Below, one piece after another: positions 1-9,094 of a stretch of 29,957 nucleotides of DNA. The position numbers were made by a program, and so were the translations under genes. The first letter of the stretch is position 1; every line of letters begins with the position of its first letter. The stretch comes from JAAYEL01 sp964345835 (GTDB taxonomy: Bacteria; Bacillota; Clostridia; Tissierellales; Peptoniphilaceae). The stretch is from positions 1-29,957 of the forward strand of contig CAYFSL010000012.1 in assembly GCA_964345835.1 (NCBI GenBank). Reading direction: 5' to 3'. Under the pieces are notes generated by a model. That model made no database searches. It had not been told where the DNA came from and saw only the letters and a list, made by a program, of their open reading frames with translations.

Positions 1-25
1 AATACTAGTAGCTTTTAAATGATTA

Positions 26-70
26 AATAAAAAAATACCTGCCGGGAATAAAGTCTAAGGTGACCCCAGC
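26..70 (-). terminator. Weak terminator-like hairpin after thiN
   Basis: Read on the minus strand, CTGGGG (69-64) can pair with CCC..CAG (46-39) around a two-base bulge and a loop of about 17 bases. A T-rich tract (37-26) follows. The GC-rich arms stand out in AT-rich sequence about 90 bp past the thiN stop, where the long operon should end. The imperfect stem and long loop keep confidence low. Nothing else is recognisable in 71-162. Confidence 0.35.
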
Positions 71-162
71 TTTTTAGTTAAATTTTATTATTAACCAGCA
101 TAGGACATCTCTTTTCTTTATTAATCCAGAAAATCGCTAACTGCAAGTATTCCTATTTACCA

Positions 163-807
163 TTAATCCCTAGATAAAAAAACAAAGCAAGACCCCCCAC
201 TAATTGATAAAACCGCCTCTTTTTCAACTATCTTATTTGAGATAGTCAAGCTAGAAGCCCTTTCAATTTTATGGTTCAAAAGGGGCCATTTCACTCCTTC
301 AAGGCTGACAGTTGGGCTAGAATCAGCTTTTATTAATGAAAGATTGTAGCCTTTTTTTCCAGTTATTTTATGTTCTTTACTTATCGAAGAATCTGCCAAA
401 CTAATTATATTGTTATTGTCCATTATAACCAGCTTGTCAAAGAACTTGCTGTATTTTATTAATAGGTTTATGTTTGCGAAAGTGTGATCTAGCCTGGTCC
501 CTGTTGCCCCAAATAAATAGCAAATTGAATATCCCTTCATAGATGCATATTCTATAGCAAGCTCCATATCTGTCATATCCTTATCAGCGTTAAAGCTTTT
601 CATAGGGACCCCAGTTTCAATTAATTTATTATAGTTTTCTTTTTTTATAGAATCAAAATCCCCAAGAGCAAGGCTAATATTAAGTCCCTGGTCTAGGGCA
701 AAGTCAGCTCCACCGTCGACACAGATTACATCTGAACCTGTAAGGTACTCATTTACAAGGTCAGGTTCTGCAATAGTTCCGCCAGCTAGTATTAAAGCCT
801 TTTTCAT
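163..807 (-). CDS. thiN: Thiamine pyrophosphokinase
   Basis: Transfers pyrophosphate from ATP to thiamine to make the cofactor thiamine diphosphate in the cytosol. The 214-residue length is normal for the family. Visible motifs are DGGAD (31-35), GDFDS (49-53), KDMTD (76-80) and a GATGTRLDHT block (100-109), which form the nucleotide- and metal-binding site of bacterial TPK. The C-terminal ~70 residues fit the thiamine-binding beta domain. The start codon overlaps the rpe stop in a TAATG arrangement, implying translational coupling. It is the last gene of the long operon, the position of yloS in Bacillus subtilis. No TPP riboswitch is visible nearby, as expected for a salvage enzyme inside a housekeeping operon. 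Confidence 0.93.
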   Translation of the reverse strand: MKKALILAGGTIAEPDLVNEYLTGSDVICVDGGADFALDQGLNISLALGDFDSIKKENYNKLIETGVPMKSFNADKDMTDMELAIEYASMKGYSICYLFGATGTRLDHTFANINLLIKYSKFFDKLVIMDNNNIISLADSSISKEHKITGKKGYNLSLIKADSSPTVSLEGVKWPLLNHKIERASSLTISNKIVEKEAVLSISGGSCFVFLSRD

Positions 808-1469
808 TATCTATATTCCTTGAAGATTTCTTCAAACTTATTCACATTTGCTTCAATTCCGTCAGAATTGAAAACTCCAGACCCTGCAACAATTAAATTA
901 GCTCCTGCATCAAGAACTTCTTTTACGTTATCGACTTTTACACCACCATCTATTTCCAAAATACAAGATGGGTTTCTTTTATCTATAAGCTTTCTAATGT
1001 TTTTAAGCTTATCTAGGGCTTGAGGAATAAATTCCTGGCCTCCGAATCCTGGATTTACGCTCATAACAAGGACTAAATCCAGGTCATCTATTAAGTATTC
1101 TAGAATAGATTCATGGGTATGTGGGTTTAGGACAAGCCCTGCCTTTTTACCCAGACTCTTTACCTGTTGGATTGCCCTGTGGACATGCTTTGTTGATTCT
1201 GGGTGTATAGTAATAATATCTGATCCAGCTTTGGCAAAGTCTTCAATGTATTTTTCAGGGTTTTCTATCATCAGATGGGTGTCAAAAATCATATCAGTAT
1301 GGGGTCTTAATTTTTTTATAAGTCCTGGTCCATAGGATATGTTGGGTACAAAGTTACCATCCATAATATCAAGGTGAAGATATTTGACCCCAAGTCTATT
1401 TAATTCTTCTATGTCATTTTCTAAGTTATAAAAATCTGCTGAAAGTAATGAGGGTGAAAGCTCTACCAT
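807..1469 (-). CDS. rpe: Ribulose-phosphate 3-epimerase
   Basis: Interconverts D-ribulose 5-phosphate and D-xylulose 5-phosphate in the non-oxidative pentose phosphate pathway. The 220-residue TIM barrel is full length. Signature segments are SLLSADF (7-13), LHLDIMDGNFVPN (31-43), HLMIENP (65-71), SVNPGFGGQEF (137-147) and EIDGGV (172-177). The metal/catalytic residues His32, Asp34, His65 and Asp174 are all present. It shares one base with both neighbours (TAATG junctions with rsgA upstream and thiN downstream), so it should be translated in step with them. The rsgA-rpe-thiN order is the same as in Bacillus. Confidence 0.96.
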   Translation of the reverse strand: MVELSPSLLSADFYNLENDIEELNRLGVKYLHLDIMDGNFVPNISYGPGLIKKLRPHTDMIFDTHLMIENPEKYIEDFAKAGSDIITIHPESTKHVHRAIQQVKSLGKKAGLVLNPHTHESILEYLIDDLDLVLVMSVNPGFGGQEFIPQALDKLKNIRKLIDKRNPSCILEIDGGVKVDNVKEVLDAGANLIVAGSGVFNSDGIEANVNKFEEIFKEYR

Positions 1470-2350
1470 TAATATCTCCTATTTTTTAAAATTTCTTCTC
1501 TAATCAATAGATAGTTATCATATCTTTTTTTACTAAGCTTGCCGGCTTCCAGGGCATTTTTCACCCCACATATAGGCTCATTAATATGCTGGCAATCTTG
1601 AAATTTACATCCATCGCTATAGGTTACAAACTCAGGATAATAGTTTTTTATCTCATCTGCATCTTCGATAAAGGATAGGTCAAGAGATGAAAATCCTGGA
1701 GTATCAAGGATGAAGGCCTGGTCAAATATTTCAAAAAGTTCTGTGTGACGTGTCGTGTGCCTTCCCCTTTTTGTCTTTTTGCTAATCGAGCCTGTTTCGA
1801 CACTTATTTCTTCCTTGCTAATCATATTTAATATAGATGATTTACCAACTCCTGATGGGCCTGCTAAAGCTGAAATCTTATTGGTCAGTAAATCCCTTAT
1901 ATCATCTATCCCTTCGTCTGTTAAAGTTGAAGTAAAAATAATCTTGTGACCCGTTTTTCCATAAATAGAAAGTAGGTCCTCTTTTTCTTCATCCCTAATA
2001 AGGTCAACTTTGTTAAAGACTAATACAACATCTAGTCCATAATGTTCAAGCATCAAAAGATATTTATCAGCTAGCATATAATTTAAATTAGGACTTTTTA
2101 ATGTCAAAACCAAAACAATTTGGTCTATATTGGCAACTGGGGGTCTAATTAAGCTGTTTTTCCTATCTACAACAGCTTCTATTAGTCCTTTCTCATCGCT
2201 TAGGATTGTTAGGTCTACAAAGTCACCAACAAGAGGCTTAATACTTCTTTCCCTCATAACCCCCCTAGCCGTACAAAGGTATTTTTTATCCTTATATAGA
2301 ACATGATAGAGGTCCTTTTGAGTCTTAAATATAATTGGTCTATCACTCAT
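1469..2350 (-). CDS. rsgA: Ribosome small-subunit-dependent GTPase A
   Basis: A GTPase that checks late 30S subunit maturation. It shows the circularly permuted G-motif order typical of RsgA/YloQ: an N-terminal OB-fold (about 1-70), then G4 NKVD (113-116), then G1 GPSGVGKS (164-171), then G3 DTPG (216-219). A C-terminal zinc knuckle follows with Cys248, Cys253, His255 and Cys261. At 293 residues it is full length. Its start overlaps the 3' end of the PASTA kinase gene by 8 nt. In Bacillus the orthologue is a target of PrkC and PrpC, and the same three genes sit together here. Confidence 0.96.
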   Translation of the reverse strand: MSDRPIIFKTQKDLYHVLYKDKKYLCTARGVMRERSIKPLVGDFVDLTILSDEKGLIEAVVDRKNSLIRPPVANIDQIVLVLTLKSPNLNYMLADKYLLMLEHYGLDVVLVFNKVDLIRDEEKEDLLSIYGKTGHKIIFTSTLTDEGIDDIRDLLTNKISALAGPSGVGKSSILNMISKEEISVETGSISKKTKRGRHTTRHTELFEIFDQAFILDTPGFSSLDLSFIEDADEIKNYYPEFVTYSDGCKFQDCQHINEPICGVKNALEAGKLSKKRYDNYLLIREEILKNRRY

Positions 2351-4349
2351 AATTTATATTCGCTTCTTTGTTATTAAGTAATATCTTAAAGCTTGAATCT
2401 TCTTTTTCAACTATATTGACAACCGCAACCCCATCAGTAAGGTCTGAAGTCTTAAAATTTTTCTCGAAGACTAATTTATTATTATCCTTAGTATTATAAA
2501 TTTGTACATTGAAAGATTCTTTTCCTTCTGGAGCTTTAATATTAAATACAAATTTTTTATTCTTAACCTTAGGTTCATTTGCTTCATTTTCTCCTGGATC
2601 AGGATCTGGGTCTGGNNNNNNNNNNNNNNNNNNNNNNNNNNNNNNNNNNNNNNNNNNNNNNNNNNNNNNNNNNNNNNNNNNNNNNNNNNNNNNNNNNNNN
2701 NNNNNNNNNNNNNNNACCATTTCTCCAGCCTTAATAGATTGGTAGACAACTGTTCCTATAGGTTCTTCACTAAAAACCTTCTTTATGCTACCAGGAATCA
2801 GATTCCTTGCATTTAGGGTATTTAGAGCTGTTCCCTCATCTTGCCCATATAGATTAGGGACTTCAGTTTTTTCTACTTTTTCTCCCTCACTTATGACTAG
2901 GTCAATCTTAGAGGCAAGTGGTTTATTTTCATATGGTTCAGGATTTTGAGATATAACTCTCCCCTTAGGTAATTTGCTGTTCTCTTTAGTAACTGTACCA
3001 AGAGTAAATCCCTTCTCTTCTATAAGTGCTTTCGCTTCTTCTAGCTCAAGGTTGATTAACCTAGGAATACTAGCCTTTTCAATACCTTTACTAATTGTCA
3101 AATAAATGTAACTATTAGGGTTTACCTTTTTGCCTGGTCTTTCAGACTGTTGCACTACTCTACCTTCTGGAACATCAACACTGTAGACTTCTTCACTGAC
3201 CTCTACTTGTAAGCCAGCTTCAGAAAGTTTCTGCTTGGCAACCTTTAAGGAAAGTCCTTCAACATTTGGTACAGGTGCAAATTGATCACTTGGGACTTCT
3301 TCACTATTTCTCATAGCATTTGCAAAGATAAGACTGCCAGCGATTAGAACTAAAAGAATTCCAAAAGCTATAAACCAAGGCTTTGATGACTTCTTATCTT
3401 CTTCATCATTATTACCAACTGCCGATTTAGATTTATATTCGGCAACATTTTTTTTATGGTCTATTTTACTAGTATTTCGACTTGCTGGGCTTGATTGCTT
3501 GGCAAATTTATCTGCTGATAAACTCTTATAATGGTCTAAGTCATAAATCAGTTCAGATGCTGACTGGTACCTCTTATTAACATCTTTTTCTAGCAATTTA
3601 TTTATTATCTTGGCAAGAATTGGATCGATTTTATCATTTATCTCCCTTACATCTCTTGGTGGATCTTGCAAGTGTTTAATAGCTATACTAACTGGAGTTT
3701 CGGCATCAAAAGGGACATCCCTTGTAGCCATCTCATATAGGACAATCCCAAGTGAATACAGGTCTGACCTATGGTCAATTGAGTAGCCCTTGGCCTGTTC
3801 TGGTGATATATAGTGAACTGTCCCTAATATTGAAGAGGTATAGGTAAGGGTAGCCTTTGATGAAACCCTTGCAATACCAAAATCTGTCACCTTTACCCTA
3901 TTATTCTCATTAATTAATATATTTGCTGGCTTAATATCCCTATGGACTACCCCCTTCCTATGGGCAGCGTTTAGGGCAAGGGCGATCTGCCTAGCATAGT
4001 CAACTATCTGTTCATTAGTTAATGGTCCTTTTTCTTCAATAATGGATTTTAAGGTCTTGCCTTTAATTTTCTCCATAACAATAAATTCAATTTGTTTTCC
4101 ATCAACTAATTCACTTCCTACATCATATATTCCAACGATGTTTTCGTCTGTCAGTGATGCTGCTGACCTAGCTTCCAGCTTAAATTTCTCAAGAAAGTCT
4201 CCAGTTTGAACAAATTCATCTTTTAATATTTTTATGGCAACTTCCCTTTGAAGGTACTGGTCATCTGCGTCGTAGACATAGGCCATGCCTCCGAATCCAA
4301 TAATATCTTTTAATTTATATCTATTGTTTAATATTTTCCCTGTAAGCAT
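2343..4349 (-). CDS. prkC: PASTA-domain Ser/Thr protein kinase, PrkC/Stk1 type (interrupted by assembly gap)
   Basis: Membrane sensor kinase that binds muropeptides outside the cell and phosphorylates cytosolic proteins. The kinase domain (about 10-275) has a GFGGMAYVY glycine loop (18-26), Lys40, HRD (136-138), DFG (156-158) and SPE (182-184). A juxtamembrane linker leads to one transmembrane helix (about 325-343). PASTA repeats follow at about 358-422 and 426-488, and a third begins near 495. A run of 100 N then breaks the gene; the sequence resumes in a Pro-Asp repeat and an approximately 70-residue C-terminal domain, as in Bacillus PrkC. The true length, and whether a fourth PASTA repeat exists, cannot be told. 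The frame is the same on both sides, which proves nothing about the missing part. The gene lies 10 nt downstream of its partner phosphatase. Confidence 0.93.
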   Translation of the reverse strand: MLTGKILNNRYKLKDIIGFGGMAYVYDADDQYLQREVAIKILKDEFVQTGDFLEKFKLEARSAASLTDENIVGIYDVGSELVDGKQIEFIVMEKIKGKTLKSIIEEKGPLTNEQIVDYARQIALALNAAHRKGVVHRDIKPANILINENNRVKVTDFGIARVSSKATLTYTSSILGTVHYISPEQAKGYSIDHRSDLYSLGIVLYEMATRDVPFDAETPVSIAIKHLQDPPRDVREINDKIDPILAKIINKLLEKDVNKRYQSASELIYDLDHYKSLSADKFAKQSSPASRNTSKIDHKKNVAEYKSKSAVGNNDEEDKKSSKPWFIAFGILLVLIAGSLIFANAMRNSEEVPSDQFAPVPNVEGLSLKVAKQKLSEAGLQVEVSEEVYSVDVPEGRVVQQSERPGKKVNPNSYIYLTISKGIEKASIPRLINLELEEAKALIEEKGFTLGTVTKENSKLPKGRVISQNPEPYENKPLASKIDLVISEGEKVEKTEVPNLYGQDEGTALNTLNARNLIPGSIKKVFSEEPIGTVVYQSIKAGEMXXXXXXXXXXXXXXXXXXXXXXXXXXXXXXXXXXPDPDPDPGENEANEPKVKNKKFVFNIKAPEGKESFNVQIYNTKDNNKLVFEKNFKTSDLTDGVAVVNIVEKEDSSFKILLNNKEANINYE
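2616..2715. other. Assembly gap (100 N) inside prkC
   Basis: Exactly 100 undetermined bases, the usual placeholder for a gap of unknown size. The sequence on its low-coordinate side encodes alternating Pro-Asp in the kinase extracellular linker. A repeat-driven assembly break is therefore likely. Confidence 0.97.
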
Positions 4350-4359
4350 GTGTCTTCTC

Positions 4360-5076
4360 CTAAATTTTAACCAAGGTCATGGTAATGTTATCAAAACCAC
4401 CCGAAGAATTAGCCATATAGGTTAAAATGTCTGTAGCTTCTTGCAAGTCTACATCCATATTAATTACTTCTTCGATTTCATTATCATTAACTAAGTTTGT
4501 TAACCCGTCTGTAGTAAGTAAAATGTAGTCGCCTTGGTGTAATTCAATCTTAAGACTATTTACTTCAATTGTCTTGTCGACGCCTAAAGCCTTGGTAACA
4601 ATATTTTTATATTTATTAAGGATCTCTTTATCGATATCTTCTATTCCCGTGTCAATTAAACTTTGAATATATGAGTCATCCTTAGTGATTTGCACAAGTT
4701 TTCTATCCCTATGGAGGTAAACCCTGCTATCCCCTAGGTGAGATATGTAGGCTATATTATTTGCTATTAAAACACAAACTACAGTGGTGCCCATGCTTTC
4801 ATATTCAGGATTTTCTCTTGAAGATTTTATTATATTATCATTCGCATAAGCTATAGCTCTTTCGACAAGATTTTCATAATCTTTGTCAGTCTGCCTTTTA
4901 GTAATATATTCTAGGATAGAGTCTACAGCAATCTTAGAGGCAACCTCTCCCCCCTGGTAGCCCCCCATTCCATCTGCTACTACAAAAAGAGAAAATTCAT
5001 CCCTTATTAAGTTTGAATAATTATCCTGGTTGTTCTTCCTGACCTTTCCGACGTCAGAAATAGATGAATATATCAT
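4360..5076 (-). CDS. prpC: PP2C-family Ser/Thr protein phosphatase, PrpC/Stp type
   Basis: Metal-dependent cytosolic phosphatase that reverses PrkC phosphorylation. The 238-residue protein is one PPM/PP2C domain with no membrane segment. Motifs in order are VRKNNQDNY (12-20, metal-binding Asp18), VVADGMGGYQGGEVAS (32-47, Asp35 and Gly36), HLGDSRVYL, TTDGLTN, and the C-terminal GGFDNITM that supplies the last metal-binding Asp. It starts inside the rlmN stop (4-nt ATGA overlap) and is followed after 10 nt by the kinase gene, the standard phosphatase-kinase pair. Confidence 0.95.
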   Translation of the reverse strand: MIYSSISDVGKVRKNNQDNYSNLIRDEFSLFVVADGMGGYQGGEVASKIAVDSILEYITKRQTDKDYENLVERAIAYANDNIIKSSRENPEYESMGTTVVCVLIANNIAYISHLGDSRVYLHRDRKLVQITKDDSYIQSLIDTGIEDIDKEILNKYKNIVTKALGVDKTIEVNSLKIELHQGDYILLTTDGLTNLVNDNEIEEVINMDVDLQEATDILTYMANSSGGFDNITMTLVKI

Positions 5077-6113
5077 GTTCTCTCTCCTATATAGTTAACT
5101 CTTAATTGTCCACAGGCCCCTTCAATATCAGCCCCCTTCTTGTTTCTTAGGGTAGCATTAAGACCTTTTTTTCTAATCTTTTCTACAAAAGCCTTTATAT
5201 TGTCCGCCCTAGAGCTTTTATAACTGAATTCATCAATCTCGTTGAGCGGGATAAGGTTTATATGGATATTTTTTCCCTCAAATAATTCTGCCAACTTTTC
5301 AATATGCCTTTCGGTATCGTTTAGTCCATCTACCAAGACATACTCATAGCTAACCCTCCTACCTGTTCTATCGAAATAGTAGTCACAGGCACGTATGAGG
5401 TCAGAAATATTATGCTTCCTGTTTACAGGCATAAATTGGCTTCTTTCCTCATCAAAAGGATAATGGAAGGATACAGCTAGATTTATAGAAAGGCCCTCAT
5501 TAGCTAATTTTCTTATATTATCTGTAAGACCTGATGTAGATAAGGTTATAGATCTCTGACTGATATTCTTCCCGTCTTTATCAGTTAAAAGGTGAATTGA
5601 CTTTAAGACATTATCATAGTTATCTAGAGGCTCCCCTATCCCCATATATACAATGTTGTTAATTGTAGTGTCTAGATATCTTTCTACCAGATAAATCTGG
5701 GAAATAATCTCTGAGCTAGTAAGGTCTCTCATAAAGCCCGCCTTTGTAGATGCACAGAAGCTACATCCCATCTTGCAACCTACCTGGCTGGAAATGCAGA
5801 TAGTATTCCTATCTTCATAGGGCATAAAAACAGTTTCAACTATTTGTCCATCCGCAAGCTTTAATAGGAATTTTTTTGTTCCGTCAAGCTTAGACTCATA
5901 GATTTCAACAAGTTCTGGCCATTCAAGCCTTCCATCCTCTTTCAGCTTTTCTCTGAGTTTTTTAGAAAAAACTGTGACTTCATCTAGGCTTGTCACCCTT
6001 GTCCTGTGGATCTGTTCAAAAAGTTGTTTAGCCCTGTAGGATTTTTCTCCTATAGACTCGAAATAATCTTCTAATTCTTTTTTATTTAATGAGTTAAAGT
6101 TAATTTTATCCAT
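5073..6113 (-). CDS. rlmN: 23S rRNA (A2503-C2) / tRNA (A37-C2) methyltransferase
   Basis: Radical-SAM enzyme that methylates C2 of A2503 in 23S rRNA and of A37 in some tRNAs. The radical-SAM cysteine motif is C113-x3-C117-x2-C120. The second essential cysteine near the C-terminus is Cys334 in EGACGQL. The N-terminal helical RNA-binding domain and the GEPLDNYDNV and STSGL segments fit RlmN and not the resistance enzyme Cfr. It has 346 residues, the family length. The ATG lies 20 nt past the rsmB stop with no clear Shine-Dalgarno sequence. An in-frame stop just upstream rules out a longer start, so translation may depend on coupling from rsmB. Confidence 0.96.
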   Translation of the reverse strand: MDKINFNSLNKKELEDYFESIGEKSYRAKQLFEQIHRTRVTSLDEVTVFSKKLREKLKEDGRLEWPELVEIYESKLDGTKKFLLKLADGQIVETVFMPYEDRNTICISSQVGCKMGCSFCASTKAGFMRDLTSSEIISQIYLVERYLDTTINNIVYMGIGEPLDNYDNVLKSIHLLTDKDGKNISQRSITLSTSGLTDNIRKLANEGLSINLAVSFHYPFDEERSQFMPVNRKHNISDLIRACDYYFDRTGRRVSYEYVLVDGLNDTERHIEKLAELFEGKNIHINLIPLNEIDEFSYKSSRADNIKAFVEKIRKKGLNATLRNKKGADIEGACGQLRVNYIGERT

Positions 6114-6133
6114 AATAATCTGCGAACATTATA

Positions 6134-7450
6134 TCATATGTCCTTGATCTTTGTCAGCTTGGCTATGAAAAAACCATCCGCAGATGACTCATTAACTTCT
6201 ATCTGTAAAAAGTCCTTACCATCAATCTTTGCTAGACAAATATCCTTTCTATCTTTAAGAACTCCTTCTACTATATCTCTATTCTCTTGGTCTCCAATTG
6301 TACAGGTACTATAAACTAGGCTTCCACCAACTTTTAGGTAGTCAAAAGCCCTGCTCAAAATTTCCTTTTGAATTACTGCTAGGTCATCTATCTCTTTCCT
6401 GGTCCTAAAAAGCTTAATTTCTGGCTTTCTTCTTATTACGCCCAGGCCGGAACATGGAGCATCGACTAGGATATAGTCGAAGCGATTCTCAAAGTCTTTG
6501 ATATGGTCCCTTGCATCTAAATTTCTTATTTCATAGTTCTTAAGTCCCATCCTAGTGAAATTTTCTTCTATCTTACTCAATTTATCTTTTGAAATATCAT
6601 TCGACACAAGATGAGCCTTATCCTCAGTTATTTGCAGAAGGTGACTACTCTTTGATCCTGGAGCTGCACAAAGATCTAGGATCTGTGAATTAGGCTTAGG
6701 ATTTAAGATTTCACTGACCCTTATACTTGATTGGTCTTGGATGGTAAACATACCTTCTTTAAATTCCTTAAGCTCAGTTAGGTCCTTAGGATGTTCAATA
6801 ATGAGAGCATTTTTAGAGATGCTTGACTTATAGGTCCTTATCCCCTTGGATGACAAGGCTGAACTTAAGTCCTTGCTACTTATCTTCATATCATTAACCC
6901 TTATACTTAATTTAGGCCTTTGCGAAAGGCTAGATAAAATATCTTCAAGTTTTTCATCGCTATAATATTGAGAAAGATAGTTAATAATATCAAGGTTGAA
7001 GGAATATTTAATTGAAAGGTAATCTTTTCCACTTTTATCATCTATAATTTTATAATCTTCTATATTTTCAGAGATGTTTCTCAAGACGGCATTTACATAA
7101 TTGGCCGCCCTTTGCCCCTTCTTCCTCTTCACTATCTTTACTATTTCATTTAGGGTTGCGTAATTTTCTATCCTTAGAAAGCCTATCTCATAACTTGCAA
7201 GTCTCAAAGCATTCAGGACAAACTTTTCAATTTTATTTAGTTTAATACTTGAAGCCTTCCTGATTATATAATCAAGTAGGTAGATATTTTCCACTGTCCC
7301 ATAGACCATTTCCCTATAAAGGGCAACATCTCTGGGATCATCTATAGTTCCTATCTCCTTATTTATAATATCTGTAGAAAAAGCTTCGCCATTAGAAATT
7401 AGACCAATAGCCCTAATGGCCATTGATCTAATATTGTAGTTTTTATTCAT
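6134..7450 (-). CDS. rsmB: 16S rRNA (cytosine-967-C5) methyltransferase
   Basis: SAM-dependent methyltransferase that modifies C967 of 16S rRNA. The 438 residues split into an N-terminal NusB-like RNA-binding domain (about 1-130) and a Rossmann methyltransferase. Motifs are DLCAAPGSK (259-267), DAPCSG (330-335, Cys333 for product release) and YSTCT (380-384, Cys383 as catalytic nucleophile), the two-cysteine pattern of m5C RNA methyltransferases. It lies 19 nt after the YugP-like gene and before rlmN, so two rRNA methyltransferases are adjacent, as in Bacillus (yloM-yloN). Confidence 0.95.
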   Translation of the reverse strand: MNKNYNIRSMAIRAIGLISNGEAFSTDIINKEIGTIDDPRDVALYREMVYGTVENIYLLDYIIRKASSIKLNKIEKFVLNALRLASYEIGFLRIENYATLNEIVKIVKRKKGQRAANYVNAVLRNISENIEDYKIIDDKSGKDYLSIKYSFNLDIINYLSQYYSDEKLEDILSSLSQRPKLSIRVNDMKISSKDLSSALSSKGIRTYKSSISKNALIIEHPKDLTELKEFKEGMFTIQDQSSIRVSEILNPKPNSQILDLCAAPGSKSSHLLQITEDKAHLVSNDISKDKLSKIEENFTRMGLKNYEIRNLDARDHIKDFENRFDYILVDAPCSGLGVIRRKPEIKLFRTRKEIDDLAVIQKEILSRAFDYLKVGGSLVYSTCTIGDQENRDIVEGVLKDRKDICLAKIDGKDFLQIEVNESSADGFFIAKLTKIKDI

Positions 7451-7469
7451 TTATTATTTTCTCTTTTCT

Positions 7470-8150
7470 TTAATCTCTATTGCCTCTTAAGGCTATTAAT
7501 CTTAATAAGTTAATAATTGATACTGTAGTCGCTGCAACGTATGTTAAGGCAGCTGCACTTAAGACCTTCCTTGATGATTTATACTCTGCAGTAGATACTA
7601 GTCCACATGCGTCTAAGTTATTCATCGCCCTCCTGCTGGCATTAAATTCTACTGGTAGGGTTATTACTTGGAATAGGACTGCAACTGTAAACATGATTAT
7701 AGCAATGTCTACTAACCTCAATATTTCAAACATGAATCCCGCAAATAAAAGGATATATACAAACCTTGATACAAAGCTTGCTACAGGAGCTAAAAGGGTC
7801 CTAAATCTTAAGAAACCGTAAGATTCATTGTCCTGGATGGCATGGCCAACCTCATGAGCTGCTACGGATACAGCAGCTATTGAAGTGCTACCGTAGACGG
7901 TTTCAGACAATCTAACTACCTTAGACCTAGGGTCATAATGGTCTGTTAAACTTCCTCCGACCTGTTGGACACTAACGTCATATATACCATTCCTATCCAA
8001 TATCAATTTTGCAACTTCATAACCAGTCATACCTGATTGGGATCCTATTCTTGAATACTTCCTAAAAGAAGAATTTACCTTTATTTGAGCATATACGCTT
8101 AACACTAAACTAAGAATTAAAGCGATAAATAAAACAATTTGATTGTCCAT
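7470..8150 (-). CDS. YugP-family membrane zinc metallopeptidase
   Basis: Predicted integral-membrane zinc peptidase of 226 residues, the usual family length. An N-terminal hydrophobic helix (about 4-22) is followed by a conserved cytosolic stretch. The zinc motif is HEVGH (99-103) preceded by AAVSVAA. Two or three hydrophobic segments follow (about 122-165 and 197-217). The family's substrate is not established. In Clostridia, genes of this family are often found beside fmt, def and rsmB, as here. That position suggests a link to maturation or quality control of new proteins, which is an inference only. Confidence 0.88.
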   Translation of the reverse strand: MDNQIVLFIALILSLVLSVYAQIKVNSSFRKYSRIGSQSGMTGYEVAKLILDRNGIYDVSVQQVGGSLTDHYDPRSKVVRLSETVYGSTSIAAVSVAAHEVGHAIQDNESYGFLRFRTLLAPVASFVSRFVYILLFAGFMFEILRLVDIAIIMFTVAVLFQVITLPVEFNASRRAMNNLDACGLVSTAEYKSSRKVLSAAALTYVAATTVSIINLLRLIALRGNRD

Positions 8151-8161
8151 ATATGTCCTCC

Positions 8162-9094
8162 TTAATTGAACTGTGCCCCCAGATCAATCTTATTGCCCTT
8201 TAAGAAATCTGATACAGGCATTCTTTTTTTATTGGGAAATTGGATTTCCTTTATAACGACACACTTGTCTTTACTGTTAACATATATTCCACTTTCATCT
8301 GCCCTGTGGATTATACCTTCCTTAATGTCATTATATTTATCAATTATGGAAACTTTATGGATTTTGACATTTTGCCCATTTAAAATTGCAAAGGTTGAAG
8401 GCCATCCTTTAAAAGCCCTAACTTTTAAGTCAATCTCTCTAGCAGTTTTATTAAAATCTATATGCCCCATAGACTTTTCTAGCTTGCTACAGTAACTTGC
8501 AAGGCTATCATCTTGGCAAATCCTTGTAGCATAATAATCATCGTAGTTTAATATGGTATCAAGGATAAGGTCAGCAGCTTTAGCCGCTAGGTCATCATGA
8601 AGGTCAATTATTGTGGTCTCAGATGTTATAGGGCTGGTTACGCACTTTAAGACGTCTCCTGTATCCATTGATTTCTCTATAAGCATAGAACAAACTCCAG
8701 TTTCATCGTCCCCCCTTAAAATTGCCTCCTGCATTGGACTGGCCCCTCTATATTTAGGGAGCAAAGATGAATGGATATTAATTATCCTATCCTCATATTT
8801 TTCTAAAAGATGGCTTCCAATTATTTGCCCATATGCTATAACTACAATAAAATCAGGGTTTACCTTGTCAATTATCTCAAGGGATTCCCTAGAGTTCACC
8901 CTTGCTGGCTCATAGGTTTTTAATCCTAATTCAAGAGCCTTCTTTTTTACTGCTGTTGGTATAAACTTGTTTCTTCCCCTGGCCTTATCCTCTTGACTTA
9001 TAACCAATTCAACGGATATGTCTGGGTGAATATTTAATTTTTCAAGTGCTTTAACCGAGAATTCAGGACTTCCCATGAAGATAATTTTAATCAT
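8162..9094 (-). CDS. fmt: Methionyl-tRNA formyltransferase
   Basis: Formylates Met-tRNAfMet with 10-formyl-tetrahydrofolate to make the initiator tRNA. The 310-residue protein has the formyltransferase catalytic domain (about 1-200) and a C-terminal tRNA-binding OB-like domain. Catalytic residues Asn106, His108 and Asp144 lie in INIHSSLLPKYRGASP (105-120) and MDTGD (143-147), at the same positions as in the E. coli enzyme. Its ATG shares one base with the def stop (TAATG), so the formylase and deformylase are translationally coupled. Confidence 0.96.
   Translation of the reverse strand: MIKIIFMGSPEFSVKALEKLNIHPDISVELVISQEDKARGRNKFIPTAVKKKALELGLKTYEPARVNSRESLEIIDKVNPDFIVVIAYGQIIGSHLLEKYEDRIINIHSSLLPKYRGASPMQEAILRGDDETGVCSMLIEKSMDTGDVLKCVTSPITSETTIIDLHDDLAAKAADLILDTILNYDDYYATRICQDDSLASYCSKLEKSMGHIDFNKTAREIDLKVRAFKGWPSTFAILNGQNVKIHKVSIIDKYNDIKEGIIHRADESGIYVNSKDKCVVIKEIQFPNKKRMPVSDFLKGNKIDLGAQFN

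Noticed and set aside
2471..2816. Open frames on both strands that run through the N block
   Set aside because: They are open only because the 100 N hide any stops; they are shadows of prkC.
7480..7821. 113-codon plus-strand frame opposite the YugP-like gene
   Set aside because: Complement of a well-supported membrane protein; hydrophobic composition follows from the antisense, and it has no ribosome site or context.
8166..8495. Plus-strand frames opposite fmt and similar antisense frames throughout
   Set aside because: They lie fully within conserved genes and show no family motif.
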